64,000 bases of DNA, from NCBI GenBank assembly GCA_916700875.1, contig CAKAKS010000067.1:8707591-8771590 (forward strand), given 5' to 3'. The notes beneath the pieces were generated by a model. It saw only the letters and a program-made list of their open reading frames with translations, did no database searches and was not told the DNA's origin. The translations under genes and the position numbers were made by a program. This document shows, piece by piece, positions 1 through 12,600 of this stretch; position 1 is the first letter of the stretch; every line of letters begins with the position of its first letter. This stretch comes from Sebastes aleutianus (taxonomy: Eukaryota; Chordata; Actinopteri; Perciformes; Sebastidae).

Positions 1-706
1 GGGGAGCCACGGGACTCACTAGGTACCACAGGCCCCTGGCTTTAAGAGCAGAGGTCAGTGCCTCCTCCCTCCTCCATCTCCCTTCCACCTGTGGGACTGA
101 GTTGACACTGGCTCAACTGTGAGCCCCATACACAGGCCTTCTGTCGACCTGGACTCTATTCTCTAATCATTTCAATTGATTCAAAGACAAATCTGGTTTC
201 TTCTCTGTGGAGCGACAAGTCCTTTCTTTCCCATGGTTGTGAAATACAGCTCTGCAGGGCCCGTAGACGCCCCCAAAAGCATGCCGTTTTTAATTTAATT
301 ACATTTTTCATACAGGCAAATATATGAATAAAAATAATCTACAGTCATGCTATTACAAAATGCATTTTGAACATTGTCACCTCACGGTCACACCTAAAAA
401 TGAAACGGAGTAAATGTTGGTACAGAATGAGAGTCATTATACTGAAAAAGACATTATTTTGGGCGCTTCTGGGGTTTGTTTCTGAAGTATTTATTGGCCT
501 GAGAAGCAGTGCACCATGGTAAGAAAGACTTAACTTGCCCTACAGTGAAGCAACATTTACAGGTACAAGTCAATTCTGAGGAGTTTGACTTTACAGTTTA
601 TTTACTGGATACAAAAAAACAAAAAAAAAGATTTAAAAAATCTCTGATTACTTCACCAAAGTATATTAAGTTTATATACTGTACTTCCCTGTATATATAT
701 TTAAAG

Positions 707-1448
707 TAGGGCTGTCAATCGGTTAAAATATTTAATCACGATTAATCAAATGATTGTCCATAGTTAATCGTGATTAATCGCAAATTAATTGCAGATTTTT
801 TATCTATTCAAAATGTACCTTAAAGGAAGATTTGTCAAGTATTTGATACACTTATCTACAGGGAGTGGTCAAATATGCTGCTTTATGCAAATGTATGTAT
901 ATATTTATTATTGGAAATCAATTAACAACACAAAACAATGATTAATATTGTCCAGAAACCCTCACAGGTACTGCATTTAGCAGTATGCTCAAATCATAAC
1001 ATGGCAAAATCAAGCCCAACAGGCACCAACAGCTGTCAGTGTGTCAGTGTGCTGACTTGACTATGACTTGCCCCAAACTGCATGTGATTATCATAAAGTG
1101 GGCATGTCTGTAAAAGGGAGACTCGTGGGTATCTATAGAACCCATTTTCATTCACATATCTTGAGGTCAGAGGTCAAGGGACTCCTTTGAAAACGGCTAT
1201 GTCCAGCTTTTCTTCGCCAAAATTTAGCGTACATTTGGAGCGTTATTTAACCATTTATTTCGAATTTTTATTATTTTATTTAGTTTATTTAGTTATTTAT
1301 GACATGGTTGGTACCAATGGATTCCTTAGGTTTTCTAGTTAAATATGATACATTCAACCTAAAAATCGCAAGTTGCATTGAAGGGATCAGTGGCGTTAAA
1401 ACGAATTTGCAGTGACGCATTATTATTGCGTTAACTTTGACAGCCCTA
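707..1448 (+). mobile_element. hAT-like non-autonomous element, family A copy 1
   Basis: The ends are TAGGGCTGTCA and its reverse complement TGACAGCCCTA. They are flanked by ATTTAAAG (699-706) and CTTTAAAG (1449-1456), an 8-bp target duplication with one mismatch. The length is 742 bp with no coding capacity. Four other copies lie in this window. Terminal repeats and 8-bp duplication fit the hAT superfamily. Confidence 0.85.
1164..1176 (+). promoter_or_regulatory. DR1-type motif carried by hAT-like copy 1
   Basis: AGGTCAGAGGTCA: two perfect AGGTCA half-sites one base apart. The same motif lies in copies 2 (9919-9931), 3 (12353-12365, reversed) and 4 (24950-24962). It belongs to the element, so it arrived by transposition. 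Confidence 0.45.
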
Positions 1449-3521
1449 CTTTAAAGTCAGTTCTTAAGATGCTTTTTGTGCCTTAAGGAGCCTTCTCACA
1501 TCTCTACCAATATATACAAAGTGTCTCTGGGCACTAAAAACTATAAATTTGGCTGATTATGAATTTGATTGGTTATGATCAGAAGGCCGCTCAGTCCAGC
1601 ATGTCTAGTGACACTCCAGCCACAGTCACTTTTTATTAATGCTGAACACAATTTCACTCCATTCACTCACTCTGTTTTTCACACTAAATATCCACTCCTA
1701 CAGCCACTGATCTTTATTTATTTATTTTGGTTTAACATTTTCTTATTGCTTTTTGAATTCACACCATGTGCCCCTGGACATTTTGTGGTTGATTTCAAAG
1801 AAACAAGTAGAAAGTAGATGACATAGATCTCCAGAGTTAAGAGAAGTTCTGAAATTCAAGGGCAATTTGTATTTTGTGTTATAGAAAATATATCTGCTGG
1901 TGGACAGTTTGTTGCCCTCTAAATGAGACAGCAGCCATGCACAGCTACAGTATATCGACTTGTTAGGCGCATGTATGCACTCAGTGTATCACGGCTGAGT
2001 CTGCACTCTGTAGTGATTTACGGTTCATCACTACCGGCTGCACCGTCATGACTCGACTCAGCAGATTAAACGCATGTCAAAAGTGCAGCTCACACAGAAG
2101 TGTCACAATACACTTTAAACTCAAAGAGGCGAGTGGTAACGTTGCTGCAGCACAGATCCGTTAAACCCCTTCAGTGACTCGGCTGTTTAATAAACCGGCT
2201 GTGTAATCGCTGGACACTGTGATTCATAATCGCTGCCTCATGCTTGTGTTCATAGAGAAATTGCCCGCTGTTACATAATGCAGATCGCTGGCAGCGGTGA
2301 TGTGACACATTACTGTTACAGTTACAGTTATAGCACATTCGTCTGTGTGTGTCCCTGTGCTTTCTGCCGCAGTGTAATCTGTGAGGTGAAATGAATGAAT
2401 GGGAAAACGGCTCGGATATGGCAGGATTAGCGCTGCGCTGTAGGCCTGTGTGATTTGCATTTGACATTGGGCTGACAGGGAGGTGATCCAGGGTCAGAAC
2501 ACACTGAACAGCTCAACTTACTGTCGGAGGGTACAGTGAACGCCCCGCACGCAGGATAGAAGAAAGAAATCGCATTAAAAAACGCTTTCCATATTGTCAA
2601 AGTCTGCACTTTGAGTTTATTTAGAAGGACAGACAGGGATGTCTTGTAAAACCAGTTGAAGAGTCATTACATTCATAAACATAAGCATCTCATTTCCCGG
2701 CGAGCATTTTTTCACCTGTAGTAAAAAGAAATCATGCATTCAGTTCCTATTGCGATTGCTGTATTTGGCACATAACATTTTATGATTTATTTCTTAAAGT
2801 GCATTCTTGTAAATAATACCTGTCACAAGCCAACTAATAACATTTTAGTAACGTTTTATTTTGGCGATAGAAACCATGATTTAGGTGAAACTCGTCAGAT
2901 GTTTTGTCGGTGTCGTGCAGCTCTAGTAGAGTACAGTATTTATACAGTGACCGCATCATTTTCCCATCACAGTTTCTAGTCACTATTCTATTAAGGTTAA
3001 AGTCACTTTTTGATAATTTAAAAGAGGTCGCTAATGAGTTAGAAATAGTTTTGGAGAATTCACTTATTTGCTCTCTCGCCGAGAGTAAGATGAGAAGATT
3101 GATACCACTCTCAGACATGTGAGTGCTATCGATCTTCTCTTTCCCAAAATGTCGGACTATTCCTTTATTTATATACTCGCATTCGAGGTTCGATCAAAAA
3201 GCTTTGAAGTTTCTAAATGAATAAATATTCTAGTCCAAATCGAAAATGTGCAGCATTAAATTATAATAACTTCCTGAGACGTTCGCAGAAGAAAGTATAA
3301 TGGGTTTCCACTTGTGTGAAAGTCAGATCTCATTTGAGGTTTTTCAGTCCTGCTCGGGGAGATTTAGTTTTGCAGTGGAAATTGAAGAGAACAAATATAA
3401 TCAAGCGTAATCATCTCATACACAAATCCTTGTGATTAAACAGAATGAGAGTGAGATATCAATATGTGATGTAATTTATCCAAAGTGTCAGTAAAGTAAC
3501 TGTGTGCTGTTGTGGGTTCAG

Positions 3522-3623
3522 CTCCGGGACACGCCTGCTTCTGACATCCAGTTTCGTCTGGATCACGAACGAAGGCTGAGAGCGGCGGCGGAGGAGCGGG
3601 AGGCTGTCGTTTCTCTGCCTCAG
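3522..3623 (+). CDS. mtcl2: MTCL2 coding exon (first recognisable in window)
   Basis: This exon has 102 nt, 34 codons and phase 0 at both ends. The acceptor is gggttcag and the donor CAG|gtacaa. The peptide is charged and helix-prone (FRLDHERRLRAAAEERE), like the coiled coil that precedes the FYMKLRWIL block in SOGA proteins, and it joins in frame to the next exon. The peptide itself was not recognised from memory, so this is the least certain MTCL2 exon. The first codons could differ if another acceptor is used. Confidence 0.7.
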
Positions 3624-6600
3624 GTACAATAACGCAGTCAGTCACGCCATGTTCGAACGCCTTTAGATTTATGAACACAAGACCATCGGTATCACACTTC
3701 ACTTGTTCTGCTATCTTTGCTGAAGTTTGAACATGATTTATAATTAAGTGTCACCACTGGAGAGGCAAGAAAGTGCAGCTTTAATATCCACACCTGCATT
3801 TAGTGTTAGATTTAGATTGATGTTACACTGTCTTCAGTGTGTTGCATAATTTACACTAAATCTCTTTTTCACACTCGCAACATGACATATATCATGCGCA
3901 TGCATATCATGACTTTTCTATTTTAGTCTACATATTTTACTAAATTTATTGTACTTTTATTGATATTATATTAGGAACTGCTGGTAGTATTACTTCTTAT
4001 ATACTATATTAATTAGTCTTTTGTTTTTTATTCTTATGTTGTGATTTTTGAGCAATCTCTGGCACAAGAATTTCCTTCAGGATTAATAAAGTTCTGATAT
4101 CTACTCTTACAAAATGATCCTTTTAATCAAAATAAAACAGAAATAGCATGTAGAAGTATGGTCTATGTTTTGAAATATGAGCTTTTTGTCATTTCAAGCA
4201 CACAAAAACATACAGCATCATTTAAAGCTGAAATAATTAGTCAAATAATTGATTTTTTAAAATCGAAAATATGAAAAATTCTCTGTTTCATGCTTCTCAA
4301 ATGTAAATATTTTCCTATTTTTCTTAACCTAAACATCTTTGGGTTTTGTACAGTTGGTCAGACAAAAAAAAGCGATTTGAATATCTTAATTTGGGCATTT
4401 TCTACTATTTTCTGACATTTTTGGACCAAAGAATTATCATAAAATATATGTATTATTTAAATAATGACTGGTAAAGTCCCTCTCAAACCAATAGACCTAC
4501 TCAAACATTGCATGAAGCAGCATATCCAAATTTATATATAAAAATGACTTGATACATTACTCACATATCACCTACTGACTTACCATTAATAAGTGTTTGA
4601 ATATGACAGTTTTACTGACTATGTGAATGACATTGAATGTCCCTTCCCTACAGCAGGAAGACGAGCGTCTGCGTCTGGAGGCCCAGCGTGGCGGTCTGGA
4701 GCTGCAGGGACTTCAGACTCATGAGGTGCCCTGGCCTCAGGAGAGAGCCATGCTGCAACAAGAGGTCCGCCTCTTCAGACGCAACACCATCGTCTTCTAC
4801 ATGAAGCTCAGGTGGATCCTCACGCACTGGAGGCTCGGCCACAAGGACGACTCCGGAGAGGAGACGGTGCAACCGGAGGTGAGTCAATAACTTACACTCC
4901 AAGTATTGACTCCAAGTCACTGAGGTTTAATAAGTTGGAGGCACATTTAGCTATTTCTTAATTACTGTACTTGATTGTGCGCTTGAGGCAAGCAGTATAA
5001 ATACATGTACCCACGAGTTCAGGGTTGTACTGAAAATAATAGAGCAAGAAGTCACGCTTTTGCATTAGGGCTCGTCCAGTAATTGAACCCCGGGAACTCG
5101 CACACGCACCCGAAGCAAGAATCATACCTCTAGACCAACAACCCACAAATTAAGAGCAGTAACATGAAGACAACAAGTAAGACAGCATCCATGCTGGTGG
5201 TGCTGGAGTAAAGCCAGGTGAAGCAGAATAGAACCTCTCAGTTTAATCACCTCTGAACGATCTGGTGGTCACTCTGAAAGAGAGAAAGACAGGAAAGAGC
5301 AGCATCAAAACAATTTCACATCATTTAATATTTATTTGATTGTGACAAATACAGTATACATAGAGAATTGCACAACAATTATCCAACGCAATGTATCACA
5401 GCATTTATAGTTATTGTTAATTTCCAATGCCCGTCCCTAGAAGGGCCCTGAACAAATATAGAACATGTTCACAGACAGTTAAACTACATGGAACATTTTG
5501 TTGACCTTATAGGAACAGCAGTGTGACTTGGTGTCATACTCATATATACAGTATGTACACATACAGACACATACAGTATATGTGTGTGTATATGTAAGGG
5601 ATAATGTACAGCTAGCGGGTCATTGTTGTGAAATAAACCCCTTCAGGGTGATGAGAGACGCGTCGGGGTGCGGCATCGCCCTGTCTGGGTTTCTTTCACA
5701 ACAATGACCCGCTAGCTTATTACACGGCTACTTACTGAAGAAATCAATATTTTGACACAAAAACGGTCCGCCAGAGTCTGACATCAGAACTGCGCCCATA
5801 GCAACGGTCTGTTATACATAGCAACGGTCTGCTTTAAAGAAATAACAGAGCGTAGAATGCCGTGATTGACCAATCAGAATCGAGTATTCAACGAAGCCGT
5901 GTAATAAATATATATAATGCATACCCCCCACCCCCTCCAACAAACACACACACACACCCACCCTCAACCCTGCTTTTTTTGATTACCTATTAAAAACTCT
6001 TTCAGTTTGATTTTAAAATGTTGTCAATTTTGGTCCGCTGCTCTTTAATCAACTGGATAATCAACTTTCTGTCTGTGTCGTTTCAAGAAACACAGCCAGA
6101 AAGAAGATTGGCCGGATATGATGATGTAAGAATTAGTGAATGAGAGGAGTTCTGATAGCTTTGGGAAAGCAGAAGTGAGGCAGAAGATAAAAGAGGGGAA
6201 AAAAATAGCAGAAATTTACCAATAGAGGAATAAAGGAAAAGCATGGAAACATGAACTTTTGCGATAAATATCATTTGAAGATGAGTTGTTGCTGATGATT
6301 CTGGGGAGTTTCCATATTGACATATATGCATATCGAGGATTGATAAAAATAATTGTAATATTAGAATTAATCAGTTTAGTTTCTACCTCCATAAAGAATT
6401 CTAGTTGATACTAAAAGGAGACGTTTTTCCCATGTTGTCTTAATGGTTGCAGTGGATACGTTGGATGGTAGATTAAATTCCAGGATGTAATACCTCTGTT
6501 TCTTTGGTTCTTGTTTTAAAGAATTGTACTTTGGGTTTTAGATAGTGTGTCAAATGTCACACAGAATATAGGAGACCGACATGTGTGACATATAATTAAG

Positions 6601-9600
6601 GTTCGGACACTTAAAACACCAAAAAGTGACTCATCCTGAACCACCTTCAGTCCTGTCCTTCCCACCAGGCTGCCGGACTGATGGATAGTTAATTAGTCGC
6701 CCGGCTGATTGAGCAACTCCATTTGTTCAGCTTGTTGATTCAGCGGTCGATGCTTCACTTTTTCTTGTTATCTTCTTGTGCTTCCGGTTGATAAAACTCG
6801 TAATTTGTGAGATTTATGTTTCGCTGTTTTTGTTTTGTTCACATGGTAATTATTCATAGTTCTGCACTTCCCCAGAGACCACAGAGCAGTTTGGTCGGCA
6901 CTGTGATGTCTTTTTCTGTTGACTGAGACACACGGTCCACCCAGATCCTCCTGTTTATACTAAACAAACAACACAAACTACTTTTGTGGTTGTCAAATCA
7001 TCAATAAACATCACTTTGCTTTGTTGTGAAATATTACACGTTTTATGTAATTCGATATGACTTCATTTTCAAATGAATGCAGTTTCTCTCGATTCTGTCC
7101 TGACTCATCGGTTTATTCATGCAGCATCTTGTGGTGAAACCTAATTTGCGCCTGCAGATGGTGCAGCAGTGAGCAGCCCACGTGTACCTTGCGGGATGTT
7201 TACCTCACGCCCTTGACTTGACATTGAATCCCAACAGAACATTTTCTCAAGTCGGGTTTATTTTTAAAGCCCTTAATCACCGTTCCAGTTTCACAGTGCT
7301 GCTCATATTGAGAAATAAAACGATGTCTCACAGTTTTATAAACTAGGTGAAGATGAGAGAGAATCACAGTTCAAATGGACTCGCAGACTTTGATGCTGGT
7401 TCCTGATTAGTCTGCAAGGGTTCAGGTCCGTCCCGCTGTTTAATGGACATTTGCTGTAAGTCTGCAATTCTGCTGACTTGCTTGGAAGAATTACCATAAT
7501 GCTCTGATGTTAAACAAGATGTCAGAGGAAATCGGAAATAAATAAAAGACACACACAAAAAGGGGAAAAGCTATAGAGAACAAGTTTCATTCATTCAACC
7601 TTTATTTATTAAGGGTAATCTAATGAGAGCAGCTCACTCTTTCTGTGTACGCAGCACAATTAAAGTAAAAATCCAGCTATTGGATATTTGGATAAAATGG
7701 AAATGGAAGTTGACACAAAATAAATTAAATCAGTCAAAGAATTCAAGTAATCTAACTTAAATGTTCTGCTGCAATTTATTCTGTCAGAGTAAAGAAAAAC
7801 ATTTAAAAGGCAAAACTTAAAAACTGTAGTCCAGAAAACCAATGAGTGACGTCGCGGTGACTTTGTCCACTTCTTGTATAGTCTGTGCTTGAGACGGAGA
7901 ACAAGACAGAACAAGACCAGGTCAAGATCAGTGCGCGTCCCACATTGCATGACACACTTACGATAAAATGTGGAACATGCAGACCACAGGCACAAACTGA
8001 TCTGAAAGATCCACATGCCCATAAAAATACCCACAGAAAACAAATAGAGATCCTCTTCATTCACCTTGTTTAATGACATATATACTGCATATGTGTGTAT
8101 GTATAAGTGAACCATGAGAGAAATGTCTTGATAAAATAATATAAAGGCATTGCAGAGGTGAATTTTATGTGTGGGAATGTTCCTTTGTTTTCTATGAGCA
8201 ATTACAGTAATGATGGTAACAAATAAATCAGACAATAAACAGGCATTTTGGTCCCCCGCAGTCGTGGTCTTGACCGGTTTTGAAATAAAATCCTCTTTGT
8301 CTGAGACCGAGACAAGAACAAGTAGAAATGTTATCGATTCCGAGACAAGACGGAGCCCTTTATAAAGTGGTCTTGAGACCGGTCTTGAGGACTATAACAC
8401 TGCTAAGGAGTCTCTTCTAACTGACAGAGAGGGTCATATGTGGCTCACAAGTATCTCTTTAAAGACAAATCGAGAGCTACTGACCCTTGTCTTACAGGGA
8501 GTAGAGTATCTAATTACAAACAAATACGATTTTTGCTTCAAGACTTAACTGCAGGTTCATTTATTCCAAAGAAACCCATACTAAATACATGTGTGACAGT
8601 ACACGTGTATGAATGTAAATGTTACAGGTTGTTTATGGAGGATATTAGCCCTGTAATGGACTGGTAGAACTCATCCAGGGTGTTTCTCTGCCTTCTGCCC
8701 ATTGCATGCTGGGAAAGGCTCAGCGACTGTGAGCCTGAAACAGAATGTGTTGGTACAAAAAAAAAAAACGAGTGCATGAATCAAAATGCAGGCTTTTCAT
8801 GGCCGTATCATCTGTTCCAGTTTGAGAAGTTGGAGGGCATCCCAGAGCTGGGAGTGATCATGGAGCAGGCGGAGGCGGAGGCGGATCGAGACGACAGACT
8901 GTGTTTGCCACAAACGCCAGGGGACGTCCCCGACCCCGGTCCCATCATCCCTCTGCCGTCACCTGATCGACACCTGCAGCATCACAGACAGGTATTCAGC
9001 TCCTCCACTGGTTGTTGGCTGGATTGTATAAAGACAAAAGTGACTCCGCTGTCTATTTTTTAAATAGATTTTTTTAACATAAACTGAACATAGCATTATT
9101 TAATATGAGTAAAGTTTTGAGTTCATCAGCCTAGAAGCTTTCAGATAGATGAACTCATATTAACCTGAGCCTACGGTGAAAAATACTACACGGCGGAGAT
9201 AAGAGGGTCCTTATCATTTAGAAAAAACCTGCACACTGCTTTCCAACAGCTTAAAACCAGCTCATTATTTTGCTTCCCCTGCTCTGATAAACTAATTTTG
9301 TTTCATCGTGCTTTGGAAACAATATAAAAGTGGAAACCGCTTATATGGATCAAAAAGACTGAATCATACCTGTACAAATGCTGCTTAAACAATTTGCTTA
9401 TAGTAATCAAGTAGTCTGCTTACAGTGTTCATTTTGGGTCTTTTCATACATGACAACTAGGGCTGTCAGTCGTTTAAAATATTTAATTGCGATTAATTGC
9501 ATGATTGTCTATAGTTAAACGTGATTAATCGCAAATTAATCGAACATTTTGTTTCTGTTCAAAATGTATCTTAAAGGGAGATTTGTCAAGTATTTAATAC

Positions 9601-12600
9601 TCTTATCAACATGGGAGTGGGCAAATATGCTGCTTTATGCAAATGTATGTATATATTTATTATCGGAAATCAATTAACAACATAAAACATGACAAATATT
9701 GTCCAGAAACCCTCACAGGTACTGCATTTGGCATAAAATATGCTCAAATCATAACATGGCAAACTGCAGCCCAACAGGCAACAACAGCTGTCAGCGTGTC
9801 AGTGTGCTGACTTGACTATGACTTGCCCCAAACTGCATGTGATTATCATAAAGTGGGCATGTCTGTAAAGGGGAGACTCGTGGGTACCCATAGAACCCAT
9901 TTTCATTCACATATCTGGAGGTCAGAGGTCAAGGGACCCCTTTGAAAATGGCCATGCCAGTTTTTCCCTTTCAAAATGTAGCGTTAAAGTTTGGAGCGTT
10001 ATTTAGCCTCCTTCACGACAAGCTAGTATGACATTGCTGGTAAGAAATTAGTGGCGTTAAAACAAATTTGCGTTATTGCGTTATCGTGTTACACTTTGAC
10101 AGCCCTAATTAATGATAAATAGAAAAAAAAAAGTAAAATACAATAGAAACATTTAATTAATAGCAAGGATGAATACTATACTGTATTTACAAAAGAGATA
10201 TACAGTAACATATATACAGTATACATATGTAAATACACACACATAATGAACACTACAACTGTTTAGTTGTAGTACAAATATATGTAGTAACTTGTATTTT
10301 CTCTAGTAAATTGGTGTATCGAGTGAGTTTTGGACATTTAGCTTTAGCCTTTAATTATATTTCTCTCGTTCATTTTCATTGTGTTCAAATGTTGGCAGCC
10401 GCTCATTAGAGCTCTTTGGCATGGTACAGTATGCAGATGAGAGTTTTGGCCTAGATAACTAGTTAGAGGCAGTAATTATTTTTGAGGACACCCAGTTTTG
10501 TGCTTATTGTTGAAACAGAAACATGGACTCTCAGTTACACGCAAAGGAGACAAAAGGAGCTTCTGTCCTGCTGAATGTTTTTACCCAGACATAGCGTGTG
10601 TTGAGATCTGCTTTCACTTTGCCCCACTATAAAACTAAAGAAAGTACATAAGCATTTTGGGTTGGATGCATTATTAAGCAGCCCTAAGAGCTCTACTTTG
10701 ACTCCATGTTTTGATTTTTCCACAACGTCATAAAAGTGGTTTGTACGGTGATCTGACATTGTTGCTTTACTCTGTGAGCAGTTTTGCAGTTTTAACAAGC
10801 GTGCCCAGTAGACTATATTAAGCTTTGTGCATGAGAGCAGAAATGCAGACTTGCTTTAGTAAGCATTTGCACACATGGCTTCTACAGCAGAGAGCAGATG
10901 ATGACTCGTGCAGCCACAGTGAGATAATAGCATGTTAAGCCGTTGAGAGGTTATTGAAAGTTTTCAGTGAAGACTTGGACATGATTTAGGCAGTTTGGCA
11001 GGTCGGTGAGGAAAAAATCATGAATTATGCCTTCTGGTGCTGCACTGATTATACTGTTAGTGCTTAAGTATGTATAAATACTGTAAATACTGTAGATGAG
11101 ATGTTTTTTCCCCACAATTGTTGTGAACTTTCATCTCATGAGGTGTAGGGAACTCAGTATGTAAAGTAGCGTTACTCCAAACAGGTTACGTGAGGACCTC
11201 ACAGTGACATAACAGTTCTCAGATTAGCTTGAAATATCTGGAACAACTTTCTTTCCATGGAAAAATGTAATTAAGCTGGACGGCACACTGGTTGGCACTG
11301 TCACCTCACTGCAAGAGGGACTGGGACCTTTCTGTGCATGGTGGGTTTCCTCCTTGTACTCTGGTTTCCTCCCACATCAAAAGACGTGCATGTGAATTAT
11401 TAAAAATACTTGTGTCAGTGCATCTTGCCAAAGCTCCTGGGTGCTGACAGCTGCTCCTAAAGAGTTGCAGAGGATGAAAATCCCCACGGGGAAAGATATA
11501 ACAATGTGATTTATAGCATCTTCTGGTGGCATTAGTTTTTGTTTGATTAATACAGCCAGACTAATTACTTGTTTGCTGTAGTAGTGTACAGTGACCATAC
11601 GTCCCATACGAAAAATAAAGGTGGTTGTATTTGCCCTCGAGAAAAATTATTCATGGGAGTTCCCCTTGTTTCCTGGTTATACTGGATTGAAGTGCACTGG
11701 CCTTTTAGCACCTGAGCTCATATCATGTTCTCAGCCGAGGCTGGCGGAGCCGGCGGCGCTGTAGTGATACCTCGAGGTGATGTTTTACTCACAGACTCCT
11801 TTGTGCTTCACTGCCTCCTGCCAAGACCTGAAGTCTCTCCACAGCAGGACCACCAGGCGCAAACAGCTTCACACACACACACACACACACACACCTCTCT
11901 CTGAGCAGGAAAACCATGCTGCTCTCTTCCCTGTCTCAAACCCACCCCCCTGCATCATAATTGGACTAAAATAAATCCGTAGACATCCAACAAGTTTTGT
12001 TGCAGCTTTAATTACTGCACTACTCACTGGGATTTCACTTCATTTCAAGTTAGGATTTTTGAGCGGAAACTTAGATTTACACTAATGCTGTAAAAGTTAA
12101 CACGATAATAACGCATTAATGCAAATGCCACAAATTACTTTAAGGCAACTTGCGAATTTTAGGTCAAAGCAGGCTCACTTTTAAAGCACCAAGGAAAGAC
12201 AATGGCATCATATGAAACTAAAAAAACATAAGGAATAAATTGGTACCAACCATGTCATACTAACTCGTCTCAAAGGAGGTTAAATAACGCTCCAAACTTA
12301 CGCTAAATTTTGGCGAGGAAAAACTGGCATGGCCATTTTAAAAGCGGACCCTTGACCTCTGACCTCAAGATATGTGAATGAAAATGGGTTCTATGGGTAC
12401 CCACGAGTCTCCCCTTTACAGACATGCCCACTTTATGATAATCACATGCAGTTTGGGGCAAGTCATAGTCAAGTCAGCACACTGACAAACTGACAGCTGT
12501 TGTTGCCTGTTGGGCTGCAGTTTTCCATGTTATGATTTGATCATATTTTTTATGCTAAATGCAGTACCTGTGAGGGTTTCTGGACAATATTTGTCATTGT

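Larger units (their letters stand above)
1..3521. other. No recognised gene: MTCL2 intron or upstream sequence
   Basis: AT-rich, with the hAT-like element at 707-1448. No MTCL2 exon could be recognised on the plus strand before 3522, although the coiled-coil exons must lie upstream. A GC-richer stretch at 2000-2600 has only incidental open frames. Confidence 0.6.
4879..8820 (+). other. MTCL2 intron
   Basis: Holds the inverted-repeat elements at 5610-5908, a repeat fragment with GTGACGTCGCGGTGACTTTG at about 7825-7890 and the degenerate repeat at 8255-8405. The 191-codon minus frame at 7660-8235 shows no recognisable domain and is AT-rich. Confidence 0.8.

Noticed and set aside
1..130. Possible exon at the extreme left edge (GGGGAGCCACGGGACTCAC)
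   Set aside because: Short and open, but no recognisable MTCL2 peptide and no convincing donor.
7660..8235. 191-codon open frame on the minus strand
   Set aside because: No recognisable domain, AT-driven residue bias, lies in an MTCL2 intron and overlaps repeat sequence; no splice or start context.
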